From assembly GCF_018728565.1 (NCBI RefSeq), contig NZ_JACSOI010000007.1:156742-220741 (forward strand): 64,000 nt of DNA. The letters run 5' to 3'. Both the position numbers and the translations under genes were made by a program. Of the stretch, positions 1-8,701 are shown piece by piece. The notes under the pieces are model-generated. The model worked only from the letters and a program-made list of their open reading frames with translations. It searched no databases and was not told where the DNA came from. How positions within the stretch are numbered: position 1 is the first letter of the stretch; each line of letters opens with the position of its first letter. This DNA comes from Zobellia russellii. GTDB lineage: Bacteria > Bacteroidota > Bacteroidia > Flavobacteriales > Flavobacteriaceae.

Positions 1-288
1 CCCGGGATGTATATAAAAGGGAGAATCCAGATAGCCGTTAATGAGGTAAAAGCCGTTCCCGAAATTGCTATTGCCAAAGACGGAGATAAAACCTTTGTTT
101 TTACTGTAGAAAAAGAGGCAGATGCGTTTCGTTTTGTTCCACATGAAGTAACTTTAGGTACTGAAGATGATGGTTGGGTGGCAGTCAATTTTTTGGCTCC
201 AATGGCCAATAGTTCCAAGTTTGCTTTCAATAATGCATACTATTTAATGGCGGAGTTGAAAAAAGGAGAAGTGGAACATAGCCACTAA
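1..288 (+). CDS. RND efflux periplasmic adaptor (HlyD/CusB-CzcB type), C-terminal fragment
   Basis: The reading frame is open to the left edge (codons Pro-Gly before the first Met at 7), so only the C-terminal end is present and the ATG at 7 is internal. PGMYIKGRI is the usual PGM motif of the last beta-barrel segment of RND membrane-fusion proteins. These proteins link an inner-membrane RND pump to an outer-membrane channel. The protein ends in a His-containing tail (EVEHSH), as in many Bacteroidota metal-efflux adaptors. The heavy-metal P-type ATPase just downstream on the same strand supports a metal (Co/Zn/Cd or Cu) substrate. Family placement is fairly secure; the exact metal is inference. 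Confidence 0.75.
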   Translation, partial: PGMYIKGRIQIAVNEVKAVPEIAIAKDGDKTFVFTVEKEADAFRFVPHEVTLGTEDDGWVAVNFLAPMANSSKFAFNNAYYLMAELKKGEVEHSH

Positions 289-430
289 GCCAATAGCATG
301 GTTAATGAACTCGTTTCGCTTAATAATTTTTGTGTTCGAGGTCCTTATTTTACTGGTATTCGTGTTTATTTAAGGTATGTGCCGCTCAGGTGAAGGAGTG
401 TATTTAAGAATTTACAATTTTGAAAAAATC

Positions 431-2425
431 ATGAAAAAGAAGAAGGTCAACCTTCAGGATATAGATACTCATCAACATTCAGATGAAGCTGCTAATGGCG
501 ATTGTGGGAGTTGTTGTGGTAGTTGCGAAAGTGAAAAGCCCACTAAGTTTTCTCCATATCTTCCAGCTGGTATTAGCTTTGTCTTATTGGTGTCAGGTAT
601 TGCTCTGGATGTTTTTAACGTGCCTTTCTTTGCCGATTGGGTGCGTATAGTTTGGTACGGTATTGCTTATGTGCCAGTGGGGCTTCCAGTAATGAAACAG
701 GGCTGGAAGAGCATTGTGAACGGAGATTTTTTTACCGAATTTCTATTGATGACCATTGCAACGGTTGGTGCCTTCGCTATAGGGGAATATCCGGAAGGAG
801 TGGCGGTGATGCTTTTTTATGCGGTGGGAGAACTGTTTCAACATTCCGCGGTAACAAAGGCCAGAGGAAATATTAAGGCGTTATTGGATGTGAGGCCTAA
901 ATCGGCGATGGTTCTTCGTGATGGTATATTTGTTTCAGTAGCTCCGGAGGCTGTAGAAATTGGCGAGCATATTCAAGTTCTCGTGGGTGAAAAAGTTCCG
1001 TTAGACGGTAAATTGTTGTCAGCTAGGGCCAGTTTGAATACTGCGGCAATTTCTGGGGAAAGTAAACCGTCAAGTATAGTTGAGACTGAGAAAGTATTTG
1101 CAGGAAGCATCAATCTGGATGGGGTTATTGAAGTTGAGGTAACCAAAGAATTTAAGGATAGCTCCATTGCCCGTATTTTGGATATGGTGCAGAATGCCAC
1201 TGCTCGCAAATCAAAAACAGAACTTTTCATCCGGAAGTTTGCTAGAATTTATACTCCAATTGTGGTTTTCTTGGCTATTGGTGTAACCCTGCTACCTTAC
1301 TTCTTTGTGGAGGAATATATTTTTAGGGATTGGTTGTACCGAGCTTTAATTTTCTTGGTAATTTCTTGTCCCTGTGCCTTGGTAATTTCTATTCCTTTAG
1401 GATATTTTGGGGGACTGGGGGCTGCTTCCCGCAACGGTATTTTGTTCAAAGGCGCTTCTTTTCTGGATACCATTACCAAAGTCAACACTTTGGCTATGGA
1501 CAAAACGGGAACTGTAACTAAGGGCGTGTTCCAAATTAAGGAAATTGTTTTACAGGCTAATGCTCAGGAATCTGGTGCGTCCTTAACCGAAAAAGATTTT
1601 ATGGAGTATCTCATGGCCATTGAAGCACAATCTACCCATCCCATAGCAAAGGCCATTCTGGAGTATAAGGAGGAAGGAGCAACCAGTAAAGCAAAAGATG
1701 TATTTGAAATTGCTGGTAAAGGCTTAGCAGGTACGGTAGCCGGTAAATCCGTTTTAGCTGGAAATAGGGCACTAATGGTTGCTAATGGAATATCAGTTCC
1801 AAAAGAGACGAAGGGTATTGTAGAAAGTGTAGTAATGGTTGCTGTTGATAGAAAGTTTGTGGGTTATGTTGTTATTTCCGATGCACTTAAAGAGGGTGCT
1901 GGGGCTGCTGTTGAGCGTATACGGAAAACTGGAGTGTCAAAAATTGTAATGTTGTCCGGAGATAAGGATGCCATTACGCAAAAAGTGGCAAACGAACTGC
2001 GCGTAGATTGGGCAAAGGGCGGACTTCTACCAGAGGATAAACTCAACGAAGTTGAAAACCTAAAGCGTGTCTCCGGAACAAAAGTGGCTTTTATTGGTGA
2101 TGGAATAAACGATGCTCCGGTACTGGCCGCAAGCGATGTTGGTATTGCTATGGGCGGTTTGGGAAGTGATGTGGCCATTGAGACCGCAGACATTATCATT
2201 CAGACCGATGAGCCGGCCAAAGTAGCACAGGCCATAAAAATAGGGAAGTCTACGAGAAAAATAGTCTGGCAGAATATTGGTCTTGCATTTGGGGTCAAAG
2301 CCTTGGTCATGATTCTCGGTGCTGGTGGTATGGCTACCATGTGGGAAGCCGTTTTTGCAGATGTAGGGGTCGCATTATTGGCAATTTTAAATGCAGTTCG
2401 TTTACAGAACATGAAATGGGATTAG
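431..2425 (+). CDS. Heavy-metal-translocating P-type ATPase (P1B, Zn/Cd/Pb-like)
   Basis: A 664-aa inner-membrane pump that uses ATP to export soft divalent metals. Visible signatures are the transmembrane metal site C313-P-C315, the phosphorylated Asp357 in DKTGT, the HP motif in STHPIAKAI, and the hinge GDGINDAP near residue 556. The CPC motif followed by ALVISIP resembles ZntA/CadA rather than copper pumps. There is no N-terminal heavy-metal-associated domain; instead a short His/Cys-rich tail (HQHSDE, then CGSCCGSC) probably binds metal. I place the start at the ATG at 431, because the longer frame from 377 adds a non-conserved stretch. It lies about 140 bp after the RND adaptor and probably belongs to the same metal-resistance set. 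Confidence 0.9.
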   Translation: MKKKKVNLQDIDTHQHSDEAANGDCGSCCGSCESEKPTKFSPYLPAGISFVLLVSGIALDVFNVPFFADWVRIVWYGIAYVPVGLPVMKQGWKSIVNGDFFTEFLLMTIATVGAFAIGEYPEGVAVMLFYAVGELFQHSAVTKARGNIKALLDVRPKSAMVLRDGIFVSVAPEAVEIGEHIQVLVGEKVPLDGKLLSARASLNTAAISGESKPSSIVETEKVFAGSINLDGVIEVEVTKEFKDSSIARILDMVQNATARKSKTELFIRKFARIYTPIVVFLAIGVTLLPYFFVEEYIFRDWLYRALIFLVISCPCALVISIPLGYFGGLGAASRNGILFKGASFLDTITKVNTLAMDKTGTVTKGVFQIKEIVLQANAQESGASLTEKDFMEYLMAIEAQSTHPIAKAILEYKEEGATSKAKDVFEIAGKGLAGTVAGKSVLAGNRALMVANGISVPKETKGIVESVVMVAVDRKFVGYVVISDALKEGAGAAVERIRKTGVSKIVMLSGDKDAITQKVANELRVDWAKGGLLPEDKLNEVENLKRVSGTKVAFIGDGINDAPVLAASDVGIAMGGLGSDVAIETADIIIQTDEPAKVAQAIKIGKSTRKIVWQNIGLAFGVKALVMILGAGGMATMWEAVFADVGVALLAILNAVRLQNMKWD

Positions 2426-2559
2426 AGATATGGTTCAAATTCTTGATATTTATAGTGTTTATCAGGCTCATGCAATATTGTTAAAATTGTTAAATAGCAG
2501 TTTCTAAGTTTCGTTGGATGATTTTTTTGCGCATTTTTATGTTCCAAACAACTTAGACC

Positions 2560-4941
2560 ATGAATTTGAAAATTACCCGCACATTTTTTGTGTTCGCTTG
2601 TATCGTAATGATTTCGGAATGGGGCTTGTCCCAAAACGGAGAAACGGAGATTACCGGTACGGTAGTGGAAACAGGAAGTAAACAACCGGTGGCATTTGCC
2701 ACGGTACTTATAGGGGAAAAGGCTACTCAAAAAGGAATTACCGGCACCACTACTTTAGATGATGGTAGTTTTAGTATAAAAACAGATGCTCAGGACTTTT
2801 TCGTAGAAATTAGTTTTATCGGCTTTGAGAAGAAGCGTTTTGATAATCTCGTGCCCGCCAACGGAAAAATTGAGCTGGGTGTGGTTCAGTTAAATCAAGA
2901 CGCCCAACAACTTTCCGAAGTGGTAGTGGAGGGCGAGGTTTCTAGAACACAGTTTAAGTTGGATAAACGTGTATTCAACGTAGGTAAGGATATTAGTAGT
3001 ACCGGGGCAAGCGCTTTAGAAGTGCTGAATAACGTGCCTTCTGTAAACGTAAACATAGAAGGCCAAATTAGCTTGCGCGGTAGCCAAGGTGTGCAAGTTT
3101 TAATTAACGGTAAACCTTCAATTCTTACGGGAGAAGGCGGGAATGCCTTGGGTACGATTACTTCGGATATGATAGAAAGGGTAGAGGTCATTACCAACCC
3201 ATCCGCAAAATATGATGCAGAGGGTACATCCGGAATTATCAACATCGTCATAAAGAAAGAAGAACGCGAGGGGCTTAATGGCTCTATTAGCTTAAATACA
3301 GGTTCGCCGGACAATCATAGTTTTGGATTAAGTCTCAATCGCCGCACGGAACGTTTTAATTTGTTCAGTCAGTTGGGTGCAGGATATAGGGAGTTACCTA
3401 ACGATGTAGAGAATATTAACCGGAATTTGGTTGACGGTACAGCTATTTCTTCAGTAGGTGAGGAGTTTAGAAACGAGGAGTTTTATAATGTTATCCTTGG
3501 TACGGATTATTACATTAACGAGAATAATGTAGTAACGCTTTCGGGGAATTTTGCCTATGAAATAGAGGACCAGCCATCCAATACAAATTTTAAGTCATCT
3601 GATGCCGGCAACCAATTGGTCTCCGAATGGGAACGTACAGAAACCACCGAAGCTACCAACCCTAAATATCAATATGAACTTCAATATAAAAGCGACTTTA
3701 AGGATCATGAAGATCATGACCTTTTATTCAGTGCTTTGGGTAATTTTTTCGGAAAAGACCAGTCTTCGGATTTTGAAGATGTTACTATTTCTGGAGAGGA
3801 TAATGATGCCTTGCAGCGCACACGTACAGAGTTTAAGGAGGCCGAGTATACTTTTAAGTTAGATTACACCCGTCCGTTCAATGAAGAATGGACTATGGAA
3901 GCGGGTGGTCAATATGTTATGAACGATGTAAGTAATGATTATGAAGTAGATGATTTTGTGAACGGAGATTACCAATCCAATCCTGATTTGACCAACGTTT
4001 TTGAGTATGATCAAAAGGTGTTGGCAGCGTACGGTACTGCCGCATATGAGGGTGGAAAATGGGGTGTTAAAGCTGGTGTTAGGGCAGAGCAGACCAACCT
4101 GAATACGTTGTTGAAAAACACCAACGAAAGAAACGAACAGAATTACACCAACCTTTTTCCAAGTGCACATACTTCTTACAAGTTTAACGATAAGATTTCT
4201 ATGCAGGCGGGATACTCAAGAAGGGTGTATAGACCGGGCCTGTGGGATTTGAACCCTTTCTTTAATATCAGGAACAATTTTAATATCCGGCAAGGTAACC
4301 CGGATCTTCAACCGGAATTTACAGATTCGTATGAAGTGACCAGTATATATGTTTTAGGAAAAGCCTCGTTGAATTTTAGCATTTACCATCGCTACACTAC
4401 AGAGGTGATCGAGAGCATTTTTACTTTTGAAGATGACGTAAAAATCAGTAAACCGGAGAACATAGGGACCAATAAAGCCACAGGTCTTGAGTTCAATGGA
4501 AAGTATAGTCCGGCTAAATGGTTTACCGTTACTACAGACTTAAACTATAACAAGTTTGTTAGGGACGGCAGTCTGGGTACTCAGGTGTTCGATTTTGATG
4601 CGGATAGGTGGTCCGCTAAGCTTATGACCAAAATTAAACTGCCTGCAGATGTTGATTTTGAGACAACGGGCAATTATCAAAGTAGTTATGAAACAGTGCA
4701 GGGAAAGACCAGCGAAAACGTATTCTTGGATCTTGGAGCGCGTAAGAAAATTTTAAAGGGTAAGGGAGTCGTAAATTTAGGCATCAGGGATTTATTTGCT
4801 TCACGTATAGAAGAGTCCGAAACTTTTCAGGAAACTTTTTCAAGTTATAACCGGAGACAAAGAGGTAGGTTTATTACATTTGGCTTTAGCTATGGCTTTG
4901 GTAAAGGAGAGGCCATGGAATATTCTGGAAGACGAAGATAA
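2560..4941 (+). CDS. TonB-dependent outer membrane receptor (CarboxypepD_reg-like + OMP beta-barrel type)
   Basis: 793 aa. An N-terminal signal peptide (to about residue 24, ending GLSQ) is followed by a carboxypeptidase-regulatory-like beta-sandwich (TGTVVETGSKQPVAFATV), a plug domain (SLRGSQGVQVLINGKPS, then MIERVEVITNPSAKYDAEGTSG) and a long aromatic-rich barrel. This is the arrangement of the TonB-dependent family often linked to metals or siderophores rather than the SusC type. The PepSY-like membrane gene 21 bp downstream suggests a two-gene operon. The metal pump genes upstream suggest a metal or metallophore ligand, but the ligand cannot be read from the sequence. Confidence 0.9.
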   Translation: MNLKITRTFFVFACIVMISEWGLSQNGETEITGTVVETGSKQPVAFATVLIGEKATQKGITGTTTLDDGSFSIKTDAQDFFVEISFIGFEKKRFDNLVPANGKIELGVVQLNQDAQQLSEVVVEGEVSRTQFKLDKRVFNVGKDISSTGASALEVLNNVPSVNVNIEGQISLRGSQGVQVLINGKPSILTGEGGNALGTITSDMIERVEVITNPSAKYDAEGTSGIINIVIKKEEREGLNGSISLNTGSPDNHSFGLSLNRRTERFNLFSQLGAGYRELPNDVENINRNLVDGTAISSVGEEFRNEEFYNVILGTDYYINENNVVTLSGNFAYEIEDQPSNTNFKSSDAGNQLVSEWERTETTEATNPKYQYELQYKSDFKDHEDHDLLFSALGNFFGKDQSSDFEDVTISGEDNDALQRTRTEFKEAEYTFKLDYTRPFNEEWTMEAGGQYVMNDVSNDYEVDDFVNGDYQSNPDLTNVFEYDQKVLAAYGTAAYEGGKWGVKAGVRAEQTNLNTLLKNTNERNEQNYTNLFPSAHTSYKFNDKISMQAGYSRRVYRPGLWDLNPFFNIRNNFNIRQGNPDLQPEFTDSYEVTSIYVLGKASLNFSIYHRYTTEVIESIFTFEDDVKISKPENIGTNKATGLEFNGKYSPAKWFTVTTDLNYNKFVRDGSLGTQVFDFDADRWSAKLMTKIKLPADVDFETTGNYQSSYETVQGKTSENVFLDLGARKKILKGKGVVNLGIRDLFASRIEESETFQETFSSYNRRQRGRFITFGFSYGFGKGEAMEYSGRRR

Positions 4942-4962
4942 ATCAACTAACTACTTTTAAAA

Positions 4963-5472
4963 ATGGGAAGAAAAACTGAAGAAAAAATGCGTACCTATCA
5001 CAGATACCTAGGCTTTTTCCTAGCGGGTATAATGGCCATGTATGCAATTAGCGGTATTGTGTTAATTTATAGAAATACCGATTTTCTTAAGAAAGAAGTA
5101 GCTGTTGAGAAGACTATAAAGCCAAATATAAAGGCCAATGAAGTAGGTAAGGCTCTAAAAATAAAGCATTTTAAACTTCAAAAAGAAGAAGGTAATATGG
5201 TTCATTTTGAAGGAGGTACGTACGATAGTAAAACCGGGGTGGCCAATTATACCGAAAAAAAATTACCCTTCGTTTTAGACAAGATGACCAAAATACACAA
5301 GGCAACTTCTAGCCAGCCTTTATATTTTCTAAATATCTTCTTTGGGGCTGCGTTATTGTTTTTTGTGGTATCCGCTTTTTGGATGTTTCGCCCTAGTGCA
5401 CCCATATTTAAGAAGGGCATTTACTTTGCTCTTGGCGGTCTGGTGCTTACCCTTATTTTGCTCTTTGTTTAA
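4963..5472 (+). CDS. PepSY-associated transmembrane protein
   Basis: 169 aa. The N-terminal segment RYLGFFLAGIMAMYAISGIVL is a membrane helix of the kind found in PepSY-TM and siderophore-reductase proteins, where a His beside the first helix (TYHRYLG) and another before the next (KIHKATS) are conserved. Two more helices lie near residues 118-136 and 148-169. The middle part is a small soluble PepSY-like region. Such proteins are often encoded beside TonB receptors and may reduce or release metals in the periplasm. It lies 21 bp after the receptor and its stop codon directly abuts the stop of the convergent response-regulator gene. Role is inferred from family and context. Confidence 0.7.
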   Translation: MGRKTEEKMRTYHRYLGFFLAGIMAMYAISGIVLIYRNTDFLKKEVAVEKTIKPNIKANEVGKALKIKHFKLQKEEGNMVHFEGGTYDSKTGVANYTEKKLPFVLDKMTKIHKATSSQPLYFLNIFFGAALLFFVVSAFWMFRPSAPIFKKGIYFALGGLVLTLILLFV

Positions 5473-6117
5473 TCAAGAATCCAGGAGTCCAATTTTAATG
5501 GCGTGTTTGGTGAGCCCGGCTAAATTTTTCACTTCTAATTTAGAAATGAGATTTTTGCGGTAGCTCTCTATGGTGTGTTTGCTCAGGAATAGTTCGTCCG
5601 CAATTTCTTGAGTGGTATATTCATTGGCAATGAGTTTTAGCACTTCCTTTTCACGGTCCGTAAGGTGAACCTCCTCCTGTTTTTTGTTTTCGAACATAGC
5701 ATCCGTGTAGGCGCGTTTAATTTCTTGAGAGAAATACTTTTCGCCCTTTACTATGGTTCGCATAGCGGTTAGGAGCTCATCTTTTTCGGCGTTTTTTGGA
5801 ACATAACCGTCTACATTGTTTTGGATGAGTTTCTCGATCATACCACCATCAATATGCATACTTACGATCAATGTCTTTAAGGTGGGGTACTTTTCTTTAA
5901 CGGTACGGTTAAGTTCAATACCGTCCATTTCGGGCATGCTGAGGTCGGTAATCAAAAGATGAAGGTCTTTTGTACCGTTAATATCCAGATATTTGATGAC
6001 CTGTGCCCCGTTTTTGGCCGTTGTTGAAACCGAGAATTCCGGAGCGTCGTTCAATATGCTTAGTAGTCCGTCTATGAACATTTTATGATCATCGGCAATG
6101 ATGAGGTTATATTTCAT
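5473..6117 (-). CDS. Two-component response regulator, NarL/LuxR family
   Basis: 214 aa. The receiver domain occupies about residues 3-120, with acidic residues D9/D10, phospho-acceptor D58 (LLITDLSMPEMDG) and the conserved Lys in VPKNA. A LuxR-type helix-turn-helix follows (LTDREKEVLKLIANEYTTQEIADELFLSKHTIESYRKNL). It overlaps the 3' end of the upstream kinase gene by 11 bp, so the two form a cognate pair. Family is clear. The target genes are unknown; the neighbouring TonB receptor or metal genes are candidates only because of proximity. Confidence 0.93.
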   Translation of the reverse strand: MKYNLIIADDHKMFIDGLLSILNDAPEFSVSTTAKNGAQVIKYLDINGTKDLHLLITDLSMPEMDGIELNRTVKEKYPTLKTLIVSMHIDGGMIEKLIQNNVDGYVPKNAEKDELLTAMRTIVKGEKYFSQEIKRAYTDAMFENKKQEEVHLTDREKEVLKLIANEYTTQEIADELFLSKHTIESYRKNLISKLEVKNLAGLTKHAIKIGLLDS

Positions 6118-8095
6118 GAGATGAGTTTTTTAAAGGGATTTCTATAGAGATTACGCTACCCCTATTTTTAGAAGCGTCTATATGGAGCGAACCGTTCAGT
6201 TCCTTGATTCTACTGCGAATATTTTGAAAACCTATTCCTTCTTTTATTTCGGAAGCGTCAAATCCTTTTCCGTTGTCTTCAAAAAGTAAGGATAGCTCTG
6301 CGTTAAGTAGGTTTAAATGTATATCTACGGTGCTCGCCTGGGCATGTTTTAACGTATTGGTCATTAACTCCTGAATGACCTTATAAAGCTCCATTTGAAT
6401 TTTTTCGTCCAATCCGTTTACATCAATCTCCGGGTGTGGATGAAAACCTATTTTTAATTTTCCGCTTCTTGAAATTGATGCAATGTACTCTCTGATTAAA
6501 TCCGAGAAAGCGTGTTGTTTAAATTTCTTGGGAATAAGGGTGTGTGATATATCTCTTACCAGTTGATAGGTCTCGTCTAATTGACCGTTTATTTCTTTCC
6601 ATTTGCTGGACTCCGATGTCATGGTAGATACCTGAAGCTTAATTCCTGCAAGATTTCCGCCAATACTATCGTGTAGCTCTTGGGCAATTCTTTTTCGTTC
6701 TTCATCTTGTCCTTCCATTGAGGCTTTGATCAGGTCCAGTTCTTGCTTTTGTTTTAAGGACGCTACTTTCTGAAGGTTTATTTCTTCTTGTTTTTTGGAA
6801 AGTTCGCTCTGGGTCTGAATTTTTTGGTAATACACATACAGCAAAGCTATTATGGGAATCAATATGATCAGGAAGCCAATTAGAAAGGCATTTTTAATGG
6901 TTTTCTGTCGTTCCAGTTCAGCGTTCTTCGCAATTTGTTCCTCCTCTAAAGAAGAAATGGCCTTTTCCTTTTCTAGGGTTTCGTATTGTATCTCCAGTTC
7001 TTTAATAATTTCTCGCTGTTGCTTGCTGTTGATTTGGTCGTTGACACCAAACAGTTGGGTCATTACGGCATAGGCATTTTTGTAGTCCTCTAATTTGGCA
7101 AAACTTCTGGCCTGTATTACTAGAGCTTCTTTTTGGAATTGTAAATTCTCGCGGTCAATAGCGTTTATATAGGCGAAACTTAAGGCAATGTTGGCCATTT
7201 CATATTTTTCCTCTTTATAGCAGAGCTTGGCCAAGCGTAAAGAGCCTTTAAAATAAATGGCGGTAAATCCGTTTGTCAAGGCCTGGTTTCGGATGGATTC
7301 ATAGTCCTGAAATGCCTTTTCATAATTTTCTTGTGCTTCCGCTAATTTGGCGAGTTCTAACTTTACGGTAAGTTCCTTTTCAAAATTTTTAAAATCTGTA
7401 GCCATGCGCAGAGCTTCATCAAACTGAGTTTTGGCCAATTCAAATTCCCCTTTTACCAAGTGTGCATTACCCATATAAATAATTGCTTGCATGGTCAGGT
7501 CCGGAAACGTAGTGCCAAAATCTAAAATAGCTTTGGTGAGTACCTCAAGGGCTTTGTCACTTTCTGATTTTATAATATAATTATGGGCAAGACCTATTTT
7601 GTTCTTGTACTGAAGCTCATCTGAATTGCAGGCTTCTGCATCTTGCAGGCCTTTAATATGCCATTCTATAGATTTGTCCAAGAGACCATTAAAATGGCTG
7701 CCAATGCCTAAAAAGTAATGGGCTTTGGCATAATGCAACTGTTTGTTGGTTTTCGGTTTGTCCCAGTTGCCCAATTCCTTTATATAGAGGTTGCCATAAT
7801 GTAGGATAGAATCTGTATTTCCTTTTTGGATGTGTAATTCTGCTAGTTGTTCAAATACGGAGAACCGCTGACTCCCGAAATCGGCATTTTTTAAGGCTTT
7901 GTAGTAGGGTTCTAATGATGCCTCCCTGTTATTTGGAATGGTGGAAAACGTAATGCGCTGTTGCGTATTGGCATCGCTAGAATCTACACTGTGTTTTTGG
8001 GCGTAGAGGTTTGGTGTACCACATAAAAGCAGTAGGCCTAATAGGTTTAAAAGGCTTAGGGCTTTTATGGTGTGAAATTTACGTTTTGTTTTCAG
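6107..8095 (-). CDS. Secreted-sensor histidine kinase, TPR periplasmic domain + HisKA_3/HATPase
   Basis: The frame is open from just after a stop at 8131-8129 and codes for a clear signal peptide (MKTKRKFH-like basic start, Leu-rich core, LYAQ cleavage site). No ATG, GTG or TTG occurs in frame before the TTG at 7774, which would remove the signal peptide and the first TPR region. I therefore place the start at CTG 8095 (662 aa); ATA at 8101, seven bases after an AGGA, is the alternative. TPR-like helices fill about residues 60-370. A coiled coil and one membrane helix (about 396-418) follow, then the H-box ERKRIAQELHD with His475, and an HATPase (ELMTNTLKHAQ). It is a NarL-class kinase paired with the overlapping regulator and lies 10 bp after a small exported protein gene. 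Confidence 0.82.
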   Translation of the reverse strand: MKTKRKFHTIKALSLLNLLGLLLLCGTPNLYAQKHSVDSSDANTQQRITFSTIPNNREASLEPYYKALKNADFGSQRFSVFEQLAELHIQKGNTDSILHYGNLYIKELGNWDKPKTNKQLHYAKAHYFLGIGSHFNGLLDKSIEWHIKGLQDAEACNSDELQYKNKIGLAHNYIIKSESDKALEVLTKAILDFGTTFPDLTMQAIIYMGNAHLVKGEFELAKTQFDEALRMATDFKNFEKELTVKLELAKLAEAQENYEKAFQDYESIRNQALTNGFTAIYFKGSLRLAKLCYKEEKYEMANIALSFAYINAIDRENLQFQKEALVIQARSFAKLEDYKNAYAVMTQLFGVNDQINSKQQREIIKELEIQYETLEKEKAISSLEEEQIAKNAELERQKTIKNAFLIGFLIILIPIIALLYVYYQKIQTQSELSKKQEEINLQKVASLKQKQELDLIKASMEGQDEERKRIAQELHDSIGGNLAGIKLQVSTMTSESSKWKEINGQLDETYQLVRDISHTLIPKKFKQHAFSDLIREYIASISRSGKLKIGFHPHPEIDVNGLDEKIQMELYKVIQELMTNTLKHAQASTVDIHLNLLNAELSLLFEDNGKGFDASEIKEGIGFQNIRSRIKELNGSLHIDASKNRGSVISIEIPLKNSSHEI

Positions 8096-8105
8096 TGGTA
8101 TGGTT

Positions 8106-8600
8106 TTATCCTGGTAGGTTAATCCGTTTTAAATCGTTTCCTTCCAATTCAACAACTTTTTTCTCTATATATTTTATGAGGTCAGGGCAATTGGTTTGGT
8201 AATCATCGCAAATTACGGTTTTTGATTTTCCGTTGGAGGTCAGGGTAACAATAAGTTGACTGTTACATGAAGTTTCTGAACCGTAATGGGGCTTTAGGTC
8301 CCAAAAGCCTTTTGCCTCTATTTTTTTGAAAAAACCTAAGGTTTGCAACGTATCTAAAAAGCTTTGGCTGTTTTTATTATAGGTAGCGGTTTCAAAATTG
8401 GACGAAATTCCCGGAATGTGGGAAATTTTATTTTTTACAATTTTGAACGAATCAAAATGAAACGCACCCCTTTGGACCAACAAAGAATAATGATTGGTAT
8501 GCTCCAAGTTGGAAAGCTGGTCTCTTTTTTGGGATTTATTGTTGCAATAGATAGCTACGGATAGACAGACGAAAAGCAATTTTGGATAAATGTATTTCAT
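8106..8600 (-). CDS. Small exported hypothetical protein upstream of the kinase
   Basis: 164 aa starting at ATG 8600. The N-terminus (MKYIYPKLLFVCLSVAIYC) is a signal sequence with a possible but non-ideal lipobox: Tyr precedes the Cys. The mature part has a pattern SLLVQRGAF and a C-terminal segment with two Cys residues (VICDDYQTNCPDLIKYIEKK). It faintly recalls DUF6438-type periplasmic proteins, but I cannot confirm that. Its stop codon is 10 bp before the proposed start of the TPR kinase, so it is probably co-transcribed and may act as a ligand-binding or accessory protein for that sensor. Function unknown. Confidence 0.65.
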   Translation of the reverse strand: MKYIYPKLLFVCLSVAIYCNNKSQKRDQLSNLEHTNHYSLLVQRGAFHFDSFKIVKNKISHIPGISSNFETATYNKNSQSFLDTLQTLGFFKKIEAKGFWDLKPHYGSETSCNSQLIVTLTSNGKSKTVICDDYQTNCPDLIKYIEKKVVELEGNDLKRINLPG

Positions 8601-8701
8601 TGTTCAGGTTCTTGGTTGGTACAAATTTCATGGTTTGTACCTCTAAGAACTATACCCGTAACAGTGAAATAATACCCCCTGAAAACGGGGGTATGTAAAT
8701 T

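Noticed and set aside
973..3314. Long antisense frames under the ATPase and TonB receptor
   Set aside because: Low-complexity Ser/Leu/Thr-rich shadows of genes that are clearly coding on the plus strand.
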